Notes: generated from the letters alone by a model not told the origin. A stretch of 64,000 nt of DNA from Acinetobacter sp. SFB (GCF_001647545.1 NZ_LSZH01000015.1:1-64000), one strand, 5' to 3'. Counted from the first letter of the stretch, positions 19,349 through 28,207 are shown. Translations and numbers: made by a program.

Positions 19349-19644
19349 GTTGAACCCTCGTAGAAAAATTATTAATTTCAATCATGCTAATGTACGAAAA
19401 AATTGCAGAGAAACTGTGAAGATAAATCACTCATTTATTATAAAATGCAGAGATAATAAGGATATTATGCCGAAATATCTCACGATTTAAAAATCTAAAG
19501 AAATTTTATGTCGATATTAAATACTACAAAAACAATATATTGATGAAAAATTTGTATCAAATTTTTGATAACGCTTTTATTTATTCAAAATTGTTCTGAC
19601 TACAGGCTGCAACAGCCCTATGCCAACTGTTCAATAAAACTGTT

Positions 19645-19800
19645 CTAGTTCCATTGCTCAGCAAGGTCTTGAAGTGAGTTCACCGCCTGTGCAATTGCTT
19701 CTGCTTGTCCTGCATCATCCAGAGCTGTAATCAATGTATTTGAAAGCTGTAAATTTTTAATGCGATGGATCGTTTCAATTTTACGTTGTTGATCAGCCAT
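19645..19800 (-). CDS. Small protein of 51 aa, hypothetical
   Basis: A short ORF starts at the ATG at 19800 with AAGGAA eight bases upstream (CCCTATAAGGAATAGATT-ATG) and ends in TAG at 19645. The product begins MADQQRKIETIHRIKNLQ and looks like an amphipathic, mostly helical, acidic peptide (ALDDAGQAEAIAQAVNSLQDLAEQW). There is no signal peptide or membrane segment. I do not recognise the family. The good ribosome-binding site and isolated position support a real gene; conservation would need checking. Confidence 0.55.
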   Translation of the reverse strand: MADQQRKIETIHRIKNLQLSNTLITALDDAGQAEAIAQAVNSLQDLAEQWN

Positions 19801-19958
19801 AATCTATTCCTTATAGGGGGTGTTTTTCAATATGAATCAGCATAAGCTGATCTTTTTAATTTGAAAAACCGAATATTATTATTAAAATGATTTAAAAATA
19901 CGATTTATAGTTTTGTATGATCTAAAAGTGATTTCACCTCAAACAAGAGGCATAAACT

Positions 19959-19982
19959 AAAAAGGGAGCCTATGCTCCCTTT
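19959..19982 (-). terminator. Terminator of the SDR gene
   Basis: AAAGGGAGC / GCTCCCTTT with a four-base loop, followed on the minus strand by T residues. It starts 16 bases past the SDR stop codon. Confidence 0.85.
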
Positions 19983-19997
19983 GGATCTTTTTAAGAA

Positions 19998-20744
19998 TTA
20001 ATCCTGCGCATCAATACTTTGACCATTCATATGCAAGCTGTCGTCACCCATTAAATACAGGTAGGCCGGCATAATCATTTCAGGCGTCGCTAAAGTTTTT
20101 GGATCTTCTTCCGGATAAGCTTTGGCACGCATGGCGGTACGAGTTGCGCCCGGATTAATGCAGTTAAATCGTACATTCGGATAGACATTTTCTTTGGCAA
20201 AAATCTGATTGACCGCTTCAACGGCAATTTTAGAAACCGAGTATGCACCCCAACGTTCACGTGCTTCACGGCCTACACCAGAACTGGCAAAAACCACAGA
20301 GGCATGTTCTGATTTATGCAGCAGTGGTAACAGCTCTTGCGTCAGTAAAAATGGCGCACGCAAATTCACTGCCATCACATCATCCCAGACGTCGATCGGA
20401 TAATTGGCCAGTTCGGTACGTTCACCCAGAATACCGGCATTATGCAAAATGCCGTCTAAGCGACCAAACTGTTTATCTAAGGTATCGACCAGTAACTCAT
20501 AGTCTCGAGGAGATGCACTGGATAACTGCAATGGGAGAATTGCCGGTTGTGGCGCACCCAAGCTTTCAATTTCATCATAAATGACTTCCAGCTTGTTTAG
20601 CGTGCGTCCATGCAGTACCACAGTTGCCCCATGCAGGGCATAGCTAATTGCAGCTGCACGACCAATACCATCGCCCGCCCCTGTAATCAGGATAATGCGA
20701 TCTTTTAACAGATCAGGGCGAGGTTGATATTCTGAATATTTCAT
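19998..20744 (-). CDS. YciK-like short-chain dehydrogenase/reductase
   Basis: The 248-aa protein shows the classical SDR cofactor motif ILITGAGDGIGRAAA (residues 17-31), the HNAGILGE motif, the catalytic Ser in ASSGVG and the YSVSK active site. It is an NAD(P)-dependent oxidoreductase of the YciK group; the substrate is unknown. A strong GAGGAGG ribosome-binding site precedes the ATG at 20744. The order ubiG-mupP-SDR matches Pseudomonas, and all three genes point leftward with short spacing, so they probably form one transcript. Confidence 0.88.
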   Translation of the reverse strand: MKYSEYQPRPDLLKDRIILITGAGDGIGRAAAISYALHGATVVLHGRTLNKLEVIYDEIESLGAPQPAILPLQLSSASPRDYELLVDTLDKQFGRLDGILHNAGILGERTELANYPIDVWDDVMAVNLRAPFLLTQELLPLLHKSEHASVVFASSGVGREARERWGAYSVSKIAVEAVNQIFAKENVYPNVRFNCINPGATRTAMRAKAYPEEDPKTLATPEMIMPAYLYLMGDDSLHMNGQSIDAQD

Positions 20745-20777
20745 TGCATACCTCCTCGGTTATATATTGTTATATCG

Positions 20778-21476
20778 TTATGAAATGAGAGAATGATTAT
20801 CTTGCTTTGAGCTGACCAGTCGATTAATCACCTGATGCAATTCGGCAACTGTCTTGACTATACAATCAGCTTGCCATGCTGTTAAGTCATCTTTGTGTTG
20901 CAATGGTAAATAACCATAGCCGGCCAAGATGGTGTACATATTGGCGTTACGACCGGCATCGATATCACGGGGATGGTCGCCCACATAAATGCAATCTTCC
21001 GGCTGAAGCTGAATATGCTTGGCTGCCAGATACATCGGTTCAGGATCCGGTTTGGTTTTGCTGACATCTTCCGGGCAGACCAGAACGGCACAGCGATCAG
21101 TCAAATTGAGTGCTTTTAGCAGCGATTCACTGAGCCAGCGTGGCTTATTGGTCACAATACCCCAAGGAATATTCTGGCTTTCCAGTTCTTCAAGCAGGGG
21201 ATACATGCCGTCGAACAGGTCGGTATCCACCGCAATATCTTCACCATACAGGTCTAAAAAACGTTGCCGATGGGCAAGAAATACCGGATCTTCAACATCC
21301 AGTTCCGGATAGACCAGTTTCACCATGGCACGTGCGCCTTCCGACACCTGGGTGCGAATCAGATCGGCAGCCACGATCTCGCATTGTTTATTGCGGCACA
21401 TGTCTTGAATAATGCGAATAAAGTCGGCAGCAGTGTCAATCAGAGTGCCATCTAGATCAAACAGTACAGCTTTCAT
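20778..21476 (-). CDS. mupP: N-acetylmuramic acid 6-phosphate phosphatase (HAD family)
   Basis: The 232-aa HAD-superfamily phosphatase shows motif I FDLDGTLIDT (nucleophile Asp7), motif II TNKP, and motif IV YVGDHPRDIDAGRNA. It resembles phosphoglycolate phosphatase, but its position between ubiG and a YciK-like SDR is that of Pseudomonas MupP. MupP dephosphorylates MurNAc-6-phosphate in the AmgK-MurU cell-wall recycling route that bypasses fosfomycin-sensitive synthesis. The start codon overlaps the ubiG stop by one base (TGATG). The mupP name rests on synteny plus family; gph is the fallback. Confidence 0.8.
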   Translation of the reverse strand: MKAVLFDLDGTLIDTAADFIRIIQDMCRNKQCEIVAADLIRTQVSEGARAMVKLVYPELDVEDPVFLAHRQRFLDLYGEDIAVDTDLFDGMYPLLEELESQNIPWGIVTNKPRWLSESLLKALNLTDRCAVLVCPEDVSKTKPDPEPMYLAAKHIQLQPEDCIYVGDHPRDIDAGRNANMYTILAGYGYLPLQHKDDLTAWQADCIVKTVAELHQVINRLVSSKQDNHSLIS

Positions 21477-22189
21477 CAGGCACCTTCTTTTACGGTGTAC
21501 ACCATGTAGTTCACATCGACATTCGGTGCCAGCCAGTAACGTTTGGTAATGGGATTAAAATGCAGACCGGTCATGTCTTTGAGTTTTAAGCCTGCACTGC
21601 GAATGTCATGTGCAAGTTCAGAGGGCTTGATGAATTTATGATAATCATGCGTACCTTTGGCCAGCATCCGAAGGACGTATTCCGCCCCAATGATGGCAAA
21701 TAAATAAGATTTTGGATTACGGTTAATGGTCGAGAAGAATACATGACCACCCGGTTTGACCAAGGTTTGACAGGCTTGGATAATTGATGCCGGATCTGGA
21801 ACGTGCTCAAGCATTTCCATGCAAGTGACCACATCATATTGTCCGGCTTGTTCTTGCGCCAACTGTTCAACCGGAACCTGGCGATATTCAATATTGCTCA
21901 CATTTTCTTGTTCTGCATGAATACGCGCCACGTTTAAAGGGGCTAAACCCATATCGATGCCTAAAACATTTGCACCACGCCGTGCCATGCTTTCAGACAA
22001 AATACCGCCGCCACAGCCGACATCGAGGACTTTTTTACCGCTAATGCCACCTGAATGTTCATCAATCCAATTTAAGCGTAAAGGGTTAATCTGATGCAGG
22101 GGACGGAACTCAGAATGCTGATCCCACCATATGGCTGCGAATGCTTCAAATTTGGCAATTTCTTGTGGATCAACATTCAATTGCGACAT
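21476..22189 (-). CDS. ubiG: Ubiquinone biosynthesis O-methyltransferase
   Basis: Started at the ATG at 22189 ([18 protein letters not shown]), the protein has 237 aa. Class I SAM-dependent methyltransferase motif I is [13 protein letters not shown], and the UbiG-specific N-terminal [19 protein letters not shown] is clear. It performs both O-methylations of the ubiquinone ring at the inner membrane surface. It is the first gene of the ubiG-mupP-SDR set and is divergent from dsbA. Confidence 0.96.
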   Translation of the reverse strand: MSQLNVDPQEIAKFEAFAAIWWDQHSEFRPLHQINPLRLNWIDEHSGGISGKKVLDVGCGGGILSESMARRGANVLGIDMGLAPLNVARIHAEQENVSNIEYRQVPVEQLAQEQAGQYDVVTCMEMLEHVPDPASIIQACQTLVKPGGHVFFSTINRNPKSYLFAIIGAEYVLRMLAKGTHDYHKFIKPSELAHDIRSAGLKLKDMTGLHFNPITKRYWLAPNVDVNYMVYTVKEGA

Positions 22190-22285
22190 CGGTATCACCT
22201 CAATCAAGTCGTTATATTTTAAAAAAAGTTATAGGCGCTTAGTGTAGCGTTTATTCTCAAAAAAGCGATAAAAGCTGTAAAAAAG

Positions 22286-22315
22286 TTCACAGAATGAAAA
22301 CGAATTCGGCATAAT
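22286..22315 (+). promoter_or_regulatory. Candidate sigma70 promoter of dsbA
   Basis: TTCACA (22286-22291) and CATAAT (22310-22315) are separated by 18 bases, about 55 bases before the dsbA ATG. Found by eye only. Confidence 0.4.
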
Positions 22316-22370
22316 TGATTTATAGTCATCGTATAACTTAATCATAACGATTCAGAGGACAATAAGGTCA

Positions 22371-22988
22371 ATGAAAAAATTCCTTTTAGGTAGCGTTGCT
22401 ACTGCTATTTTTGCCTTTTCAGGCACTGCAATGGCTGCCGATTTTGTCGCGGGTAAAGATTACACCGTGATTGCCAACCCAGGTAAAGTTGAAGTGCCTG
22501 GAAAAATTGAAGTACGTGAGTTCTTTTGGTATGGCTGTCCACACTGCTTTAAATTAGAACCCCATATGCAGGCTTGGCTCAGAAAAATTCCTAAAGATGT
22601 CAACTTTATACGTACACCTGCTGCAATGAATCCAGTCTGGGAACAAGGTGCGCGTGGTTATTATGTCTCTGAAGCATTAGGCGTTCGTAAAAAAACTCAC
22701 TTGCCTTTATTCCATGCCATTCATGCCGGGGGCCAACAGATTTTTGACCAAAAATCACAAGCCAAGTTCTTTGTGAAATATGGCATACCTGAAGCCAAAT
22801 TTAACAGCATGTTTAATTCATTCGCGATTACCTCTAAAGTGGCTCAATCCAAGCAATTGGCGCAACAATACCAATTGAGCGGTGTTCCGGCTGTTGTGGT
22901 GAATGGTAAATATGTGGTTCAAGGTGAAGATGGCAAGGTGACTCAAGTCGTGAGCTATCTGGTAGAAAAAGAGCGTAAAGCGAAATAA
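22371..22988 (+). CDS. dsbA: Thiol:disulfide interchange protein DsbA
   Basis: The 205-aa periplasmic thioredoxin-fold oxidase has a signal peptide ending at AMA (about residue 22). The active site is CPHC in FFWYGCPHCFKLEP, and the cis-proline loop lies in LSGVPAVVVNGKY. It introduces disulfide bonds into exported proteins and is reoxidised by DsbB, whose gene is at 59437. It is monocistronic, with its own terminator. Confidence 0.97.
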   Translation: MKKFLLGSVATAIFAFSGTAMAADFVAGKDYTVIANPGKVEVPGKIEVREFFWYGCPHCFKLEPHMQAWLRKIPKDVNFIRTPAAMNPVWEQGARGYYVSEALGVRKKTHLPLFHAIHAGGQQIFDQKSQAKFFVKYGIPEAKFNSMFNSFAITSKVAQSKQLAQQYQLSGVPAVVVNGKYVVQGEDGKVTQVVSYLVEKERKAK

Positions 22989-23000
22989 GTGTGATGAACT

Positions 23001-23029
23001 AAAAACCCGCAATGATTGCGGGTTTTTTT
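23001..23029 (+). terminator. dsbA terminator
   Basis: CCCGCAA-tga-TTGCGGG is flanked by an A-run and followed by seven T residues, so it can work in both directions (desT converges from the right). Confidence 0.9.
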
Positions 23030-23048
23030 ATGTCTAAGCTGTAGTGAA

Positions 23049-23705
23049 TTATTCAGTGATTGTCTTTGAAGTATCCCAGTTGGAAATACCTCGGAAAATG
23101 ACATGCACTTGAGTAATGGTTTGCGTCTTAAATTGTATTTGTTGTTCTATGCGTTCTTCAGCCTGATAGTGACGATTGATGTCCATCCAGGTCATCGCCC
23201 AGGTAAAGGATAAATTAATTAGAATATTAGAAATGACTTGCAGGTCTTGCAGATTGCGGATGTGCTGTACCGTTTCCATTTTGCATAAATCATTGGCCAG
23301 ATCTTCAATTAAAAAATTAATTTCCCGGGCAATGGCCTGACGAATCACTTCTGATCCCCCCCAACGCTCGGCAATCATAAACACCCACGGTTCAGGATGA
23401 TGCTCAACCGCCTGGAAAAACAGGTCTAGGCTGATTTTCGCTTGAGTATTCGGTTGGTAGATATAGGCTTGTCCAAGTTGATGCAAAATACCCTTCAGAT
23501 GCAGAGCCACCTCATCAACCAGTTCCAGCCCAAGCTCATTCATGTCTTGAAAATGGCGATAGAATGCAGTCGGTACCAGTCCCACATGACGAGCGATTTC
23601 GCGCAAGCTGATGCTACTGAAAGAACGTCCAGACGTGCTTAAAGCAAGCGCGGCATCCAAAAGTGCTTGGCGGCTTTGTTGTTTACGCTCATCCCGGATC
23701 GACAT
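23049..23705 (-). CDS. desT: TetR-family regulator of unsaturated fatty acid synthesis (DesT/FabR type)
   Basis: The 218-aa repressor has an N-terminal helix-turn-helix very like FabR/DesT: SFSSISLREIARHVGLVP followed by TAFYRHFQDMNELGLELVDE (residues about 28-66). DesT in Pseudomonas binds acyl-CoA and represses desCB according to the saturated/unsaturated balance. Here the gene is divergent from a desC-like and a desB-like gene, the same arrangement. Three operator-like repeats lie in the shared 175-base intergenic region. FabR is the alternative name; the neighbours favour DesT. Confidence 0.88.
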   Translation of the reverse strand: MSIRDERKQQSRQALLDAALALSTSGRSFSSISLREIARHVGLVPTAFYRHFQDMNELGLELVDEVALHLKGILHQLGQAYIYQPNTQAKISLDLFFQAVEHHPEPWVFMIAERWGGSEVIRQAIAREINFLIEDLANDLCKMETVQHIRNLQDLQVISNILINLSFTWAMTWMDINRHYQAEERIEQQIQFKTQTITQVHVIFRGISNWDTSKTITE

Positions 23706-23770
23706 TCGCTTACCTTAAAAAAAATATAAATGAAGTCTATCAAAAAAAAACAAACTAAACGACGAATGTC

Positions 23771-23788
23771 AGTGAACATGTGTTGACT
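23771..23788. promoter_or_regulatory. DesT/FabR operator-like site 1
   Basis: AGTGAACATGTGTTGACT has the half-site layout AGTGAAC-N4-GTTGACT described for Pseudomonas DesT boxes. It lies in the desT/desC divergent region. Confidence 0.7.
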
Positions 23789-23806
23789 GAATCAAAAAAT
23801 AATTAT

Positions 23807-23824
23807 AGTGTACAAGTGTTCACT
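23807..23824. promoter_or_regulatory. DesT/FabR operator-like site 2
   Basis: AGTGTACAAGTGTTCACT is a near-palindromic copy of the same 18-bp motif, exactly 36 bases after site 1. Confidence 0.65.
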
Positions 23825-23825
23825 G

Positions 23826-23843
23826 TAAGAACACCTGTTCACT
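23826..23843. promoter_or_regulatory. DesT/FabR operator-like site 3
   Basis: TAAGAACACCTGTTCACT keeps GAAC and the whole right half-site GTTCACT. It starts 19 bases after site 2 and lies 37 bases before the desC start. Confidence 0.5.
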
Positions 23844-23880
23844 CAAATAAATAACCAGCAATAAGAAAGAGGAACCTCCT

Positions 23881-24903
23881 ATGAGTCATGTGATGCAGTA
23901 CCAACCGCAATGGATCCGAGAAGATTTCGTCGATTTTATTGCTGAAAAAGTGAATCCAGTGTGGGCATGGAAAAAAGTTAAAGCCAGTATTGTCGACATG
24001 CATATGTTGAGTGAAGACTTTTATCAAATTCAGCTTCAGCCAAATCATAATTTTAAGGCAAAAGCATTCCGTGCCGGGCAAAGTATTTTAGTGACTTTGG
24101 TGATTGCAGGGGTTCGTCAGCAACGTAGCTATTCGATTGTGAAAATCACCGAGACGGGCAACATCGTGATTGCGGTGAAACGTCAGGGTAAAGTTTCCAA
24201 TGCCTTAACCCAGTTGACGCTAGGCAGCGTGGTGGAAATCTCTCAAGTTCAGGGCGATTTCAGCTTAAGTTCATCTCAGGCGCCTGTGCTATTGCTGGCA
24301 TCAGGCAGCGGTATTACCGCGATTTATTCGCTATTGCAACAGGCACTTACTCAAAATATCAGCCAAATTGATCTGTTGTATTTTACCCGTGATGACGCGT
24401 TTCATAGCGAATTACAGCAATTAGCCGAACAACATCCACAGTTTCAATACCATCATTTTAATACCGTAGCCCAGAAACAGCATTTAAATATAGAACTGCT
24501 CGAAAGTACGATCGCCGATTTCAAGCAACGTCAAAGTTATGCCTGTGGTGCTCAGGGGATGATGCAAAGCCTGAACCAGATTTATCAACAGCTGGGGATT
24601 GTCGATCAACTTAAACAGGAATATTTCCAGGTGGTTGTTGATGAAACTGCAGCTGTACAACCGGTGATATTTCTACGTGCCCAACAAGAATTTGAAGCAA
24701 AAACCAATTTACTTGAAAGTGCTGAACAGGCTGGGTTGAAACCGGCGCATGGTTGCCGTATGGGTATTTGCAACACTTGTACCTGTACTAAAGTCAGCGG
24801 CTCAACCAAAAATTTACTGACCGGCGAAATTGACCACGATAGCAATACCCAAATTAAGTTGTGTATTAGCCAAGCCGTCAGTCCTGTCGTGATCAACCTT
24901 TAA
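23881..24903 (+). CDS. desC: Desaturase electron-transfer reductase (DesC-like, FNR plus 2Fe-2S)
   Basis: The 340-aa protein combines a ferredoxin-NADP reductase-like FAD/NAD(P)H module (RSYSIVKI flavin motif near residue 82; LLASGSGITAIYSLLQQ near 139) with a C-terminal plant-type 2Fe-2S ferredoxin domain (HGCRMGICNTCTCTK...KLCISQ, about 292-330). It passes electrons from NAD(P)H to the desaturase encoded 63 bases downstream. GAGG precedes the ATG. Operator-like repeats upstream indicate control by the divergent TetR regulator. The pair should be active at the cytoplasmic membrane. Confidence 0.9.
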   Translation: MSHVMQYQPQWIREDFVDFIAEKVNPVWAWKKVKASIVDMHMLSEDFYQIQLQPNHNFKAKAFRAGQSILVTLVIAGVRQQRSYSIVKITETGNIVIAVKRQGKVSNALTQLTLGSVVEISQVQGDFSLSSSQAPVLLLASGSGITAIYSLLQQALTQNISQIDLLYFTRDDAFHSELQQLAEQHPQFQYHHFNTVAQKQHLNIELLESTIADFKQRQSYACGAQGMMQSLNQIYQQLGIVDQLKQEYFQVVVDETAAVQPVIFLRAQQEFEAKTNLLESAEQAGLKPAHGCRMGICNTCTCTKVSGSTKNLLTGEIDHDSNTQIKLCISQAVSPVVINL

Positions 24904-24966
24904 AAAATTTAGTTTTGCTCGTACTTGCCGTGAATAGGTGCTAGAGCATGACTCAGGAGAAAAATA

Positions 24967-26112
24967 ATGAATATGTCAGTTAAGTTTCCAGAAAATAGTA
25001 AATCAAAATATTTAAGTGCAGAGCAAATTGCAGAATTTGGTGAAAAGGTCGATGCAATTCGCCGTGAAATTATGGACAGTATTGGCGAGCAAGATGCCAA
25101 ATACATTTATAAAATTCGTGATTTTGTTCGTTATAGCGAAATCGCCTCTCGCGGCATGTTGATGTTCGGCGGCTGGATTCCACCAGTATGGTTATTGGGA
25201 ACCGGTTTGTTGGGTATTTCCAAAATCGTGGAAAACATGGAGTTAGGGCATAACGTGATGCATGGTCAGTTTGACTGGCTTAATGATCCAAACCTGAACG
25301 GTGCCAATTATGACTGGGATACCATGGCGACGGGTGATGACTGGAAATATACCCACAACTATATTCACCATACGTATACCAATATTGTCGGCAAAGACCA
25401 TGATGTCGGTTATGGCCTGATTCGTGTCAGCGAATCGCAAAAATGGGAACCGCGCTTTTTATTCAATATTCCTTTGGCCATTCAATTAATGGTGTTTTTC
25501 GAATGGTATGTGGGCTTACAAAACCTACATTTAGAAGATGCGATTGCCTATAAAACCAAAACATGGAAAGAGGTTTGGGTCGACTCAGCGAAATTCCGTA
25601 AAAAAGCTGTGCGTCAGGTGGCCAAAGATTATGTGTTTTTCCCGCTAATTGCCGGTCCAAATGCCCTTCCGGTATTTGCAGGCAACGCCGTAGCCAATGT
25701 GATTCGTAGCCTCTGGTCTTCAGCAGTGATTTTTAATGGTCATTTCACTGAAGATGCAGAAACTTTTGAACTGGACAATACTGAAAATGAAACCCGTGCA
25801 GAATGGTATTTACGTCAAATTCGCGGATCGAGTAACTTTAGTGGCACAGAATGGTTGCATATTTTAAGTGGTAATTTGAGTCATCAAATTGAACACCATT
25901 TATTCCCGGATATGCCTGCCAATCGTTATGCTGAAGCGGCACCCAAAATTCGTGCCTTGTGCGCAGAGTATGGAATTCACTATAACGAAGCCAGTTTCGT
26001 TAAACAGTTTGGCAGTGTTTGGGTGCGTTTAGCCAAATGCTCATTACCGAATTCCTGGACGGCATCGGTTGTGCAATCCAAACAGAAGTTGAAAACATTA
26101 TTTGGCTTTTAA
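24967..26112 (+). CDS. desB: Fatty acid (acyl-CoA) desaturase, DesB-like
   Basis: The 381-aa membrane-bound di-iron desaturase carries three histidine boxes: GHNVMHGQ (near residue 95), HNYIHHTYTN (near 130) and HQIEHHLFPDMPANRY (near 306). Hydrophobic segments lie around residues 55-80 and 215-240. It inserts a double bond into long-chain acyl groups using O2 and electrons from DesC. It follows desC on the same strand and is probably cotranscribed. The two upstream starts differ by two codons; the first ATG is used. Confidence 0.92.
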   Translation: MNMSVKFPENSKSKYLSAEQIAEFGEKVDAIRREIMDSIGEQDAKYIYKIRDFVRYSEIASRGMLMFGGWIPPVWLLGTGLLGISKIVENMELGHNVMHGQFDWLNDPNLNGANYDWDTMATGDDWKYTHNYIHHTYTNIVGKDHDVGYGLIRVSESQKWEPRFLFNIPLAIQLMVFFEWYVGLQNLHLEDAIAYKTKTWKEVWVDSAKFRKKAVRQVAKDYVFFPLIAGPNALPVFAGNAVANVIRSLWSSAVIFNGHFTEDAETFELDNTENETRAEWYLRQIRGSSNFSGTEWLHILSGNLSHQIEHHLFPDMPANRYAEAAPKIRALCAEYGIHYNEASFVKQFGSVWVRLAKCSLPNSWTASVVQSKQKLKTLFGF

Positions 26113-26244
26113 AGTGAAATAGCGAGTGCTTTGAAATAAGCATAATGGGTGTCTCATTCAACTCGCGGTTTAATAGAAGCAGCATGATTTTATGGTTTTT
26201 GCCAATTGACAATGTCCTGACAAAACCTTCAAGCTTGCTTCTGT

Positions 26245-26250
26245 TATACT
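26245..26250 (+). promoter_or_regulatory. Candidate extended -10 promoter of rph
   Basis: TGTTATACT (extended -10, TGnTATACT with the hexamer at 26245-26250) lies 36 bases before the rph start. No good -35 hexamer is present at 17 bases, which fits an extended -10 promoter. Confidence 0.4.
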
Positions 26251-26285
26251 AAGCCGCAATGAATTTTAGCCAAAGAGAACCCATT

Positions 26286-27002
26286 ATGCGTATCGACCAA
26301 CGTACTTTAGATCAATTACGTGACGTAAAAATTACCCGTAACTATACGCGTTATGCGGAAGGTTCAGTATTGATTGAATTTGGTCATACGAAAGTTCTTT
26401 GTACTGCCAGTATTGACAATTCAGTGCCACGCTTCCTTAAAGGTAAGGGACAAGGCTGGGTCACTGCTGAATACGGTATGTTGCCACGTTCAACCCATAC
26501 CCGTAGTGACCGTGAAGCCGCTCGTGGTAAACAGAGCGGCCGTACTCAAGAGATTCAGCGTCTGATTGGTCGTAGCTTGCGTGCCATGGTCGATTTGAAA
26601 AAACTGGGTGAAAATACCATTACCATCGACTGTGATGTGATTCAGGCAGATGGGGGTACACGTACCGCATCTATTACCGGTGCAGCTGTTGCCTTGATTG
26701 ATGCGATGAATGTATTGCTTGAGAAAAAGAAAATTAAGCAAGATCCACTTAAAGGCTTGGTGGCTGCGATTTCTGTCGGTATGTATAAAGACGAAGCGTT
26801 ATTGGATTTGTGTTATGAAGAAGATTCAAGCTGTCAAACTGACCTCAATGTGGTGATGACTCAAGCCGGTGAGTTTATTGAACTGCAAGGTACTGCGGAA
26901 GAAAAACCGTTTACGCGTGCACAGTGTAACGAAATGCTTGAATTGGCTGAAAAAGGCATTCAAGAACTGATTAAAAAACAACAGGAAGCTTTAGGCTGGT
27001 AA
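26286..27002 (+). CDS. rph: Ribonuclease PH
   Basis: Started at the ATG at 26286 ([12 protein letters not shown]), the product has 238 aa, the normal length. This phosphorolytic 3'-5' exoribonuclease trims tRNA precursors and rRNA. Conserved segments include [32 protein letters not shown] and [18 protein letters not shown]. The protein is full-length, unlike the truncated rph of E. coli K-12. It is monocistronic with a strong terminator. Confidence 0.97.
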   Translation: MRIDQRTLDQLRDVKITRNYTRYAEGSVLIEFGHTKVLCTASIDNSVPRFLKGKGQGWVTAEYGMLPRSTHTRSDREAARGKQSGRTQEIQRLIGRSLRAMVDLKKLGENTITIDCDVIQADGGTRTASITGAAVALIDAMNVLLEKKKIKQDPLKGLVAAISVGMYKDEALLDLCYEEDSSCQTDLNVVMTQAGEFIELQGTAEEKPFTRAQCNEMLELAEKGIQELIKKQQEALGW

Positions 27003-27020
27003 GTTTTTTAATTAAGAAAT

Positions 27021-27048
27021 AAAAAACGCACCTCAAGGTGCGTTTTTT
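27021..27048 (+). terminator. rph terminator
   Basis: AAAAAACGCACC-tcaa-GGTGCGTTTTTT, a perfect stem with a T-run, starts 19 bases past the rph stop. Confidence 0.9.
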
Positions 27049-27182
27049 ATGGAGTAGTCAAAATTAAATTTAAAAAGGGCGGATACAAAATGGCTGCAAC
27101 TTTTACACCTTTTGAAACGCAGGCTTAAGATTCAGCTCATATTGAGTGCTTAAACTCATGCCTTATTTTACAGGAGCATTAG

Positions 27183-27365
27183 ATGCTAAATATTATTATC
27201 CTGGTTATATCCGTGGTAACTCTGGCGCTGATGATCAGTGATCCACGTGCTTCAGAACAACAATCAACCCACTCAGCTTGGCAACAGCAAAAACAATACA
27301 GTGAAATTCAGGATTCAACCTCTAAACCAAAATCTCAACCGAAAAATGATACTGAGCAGAGTTAA
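27183..27365 (+). CDS. Small membrane-anchored protein, hypothetical
   Basis: The 60-aa product has a single N-terminal hydrophobic segment (IIILVISVVTLALMI) followed by a Gln/Ser/Lys-rich hydrophilic tail. A clear AGGAG sits 7 bases before the ATG, which argues that it is real. It overlaps the convergent nadC gene by four bases. I do not recognise a family. Confidence 0.55.
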   Translation: MLNIIILVISVVTLALMISDPRASEQQSTHSAWQQQKQYSEIQDSTSKPKSQPKNDTEQS

Positions 27366-28207
27366 GCATTAAAGCGCATGGATAAATCAACCGCTTTGAC
27401 ATCCTTGGTTAAAACGCCCATCGAAATATAGTCGACACCGGATGTTGCTACTTCACGTAAGTTGTCAATGGTGATGTTACCCGAAGCTTCCAATTTGCAA
27501 CGACCTGCTACATGCTTCACCGCATCAATCATCTGCTGTTGACTGAAATTATCCAGCATCACGATATCGGCATGGGCTTCCAAGGCTTGATTCAGCTCAT
27601 CCCAGGTTTCGACTTCAACTTCGACAGGTTTACCCGGGGCAATGTTATGCGCTTTGGCAATCGCCTGAGTAATGCCGCCTGCTGCCATAATGTGGTTTTC
27701 TTTAATTAAAAAAGCATCAAACAAACCAATGCGATGGTTTTGACCCCCACCAATTGCCACGGCATATTTTTGCGCAATACGTAAGCCGGGAAGGGTTTTA
27801 CGGGTATCGAGCAATTTGGTGTTTAAACCTTCTAATTGTTTTACATATTCAGCGGTTTTGGTCGCAACCGCAGAAAGTGTTTGTACAAAATTTAGTGCAG
27901 GACGTTCAACCGTAAGTAAGCTGCGTGCAGAGCCGGCCAGTTTTAAAAAGGCTTCATTGGCTTGAACACGCTCACCATCATTTTTAAGCCAAGTCACTTG
28001 GACGGATGAATCATAGGCTTGGATTAAAGCATTCACCCAAGGTTGACCCGCAAGTACCATATCTTCACGGCTAATGATGGTTGCAGTGGCTTGTTCATCT
28101 TCAGGAGTCAATAAAGCGGTGATATCACCCTCGCCAATATCTTCTTGTAAAGCCTGTTGAATATTGATCTGGATTGCGTGTTCCAACAAAGATTGAGATA
28201 TGCTCAT
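27362..28207 (-). CDS. nadC: Nicotinate-nucleotide pyrophosphorylase (carboxylating)
   Basis: The 281-aa protein makes nicotinate mononucleotide from quinolinate and PRPP in de novo NAD synthesis. Family signatures seen are LLTVERPALNFVQTLSAVATKT, LDTRKTLPGLRIAQKYAV (the KTxPG(L/M)R quinolinate-binding motif) and EVEVETWDELNQALEA. It is divergent from ampD, the same arrangement as in E. coli. The NAD salvage genes pncA and pncB are elsewhere in the window. Confidence 0.96.
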   Translation of the reverse strand: MSISQSLLEHAIQINIQQALQEDIGEGDITALLTPEDEQATATIISREDMVLAGQPWVNALIQAYDSSVQVTWLKNDGERVQANEAFLKLAGSARSLLTVERPALNFVQTLSAVATKTAEYVKQLEGLNTKLLDTRKTLPGLRIAQKYAVAIGGGQNHRIGLFDAFLIKENHIMAAGGITQAIAKAHNIAPGKPVEVEVETWDELNQALEAHADIVMLDNFSQQQMIDAVKHVAGRCKLEASGNITIDNLREVATSGVDYISMGVLTKDVKAVDLSMRFNA

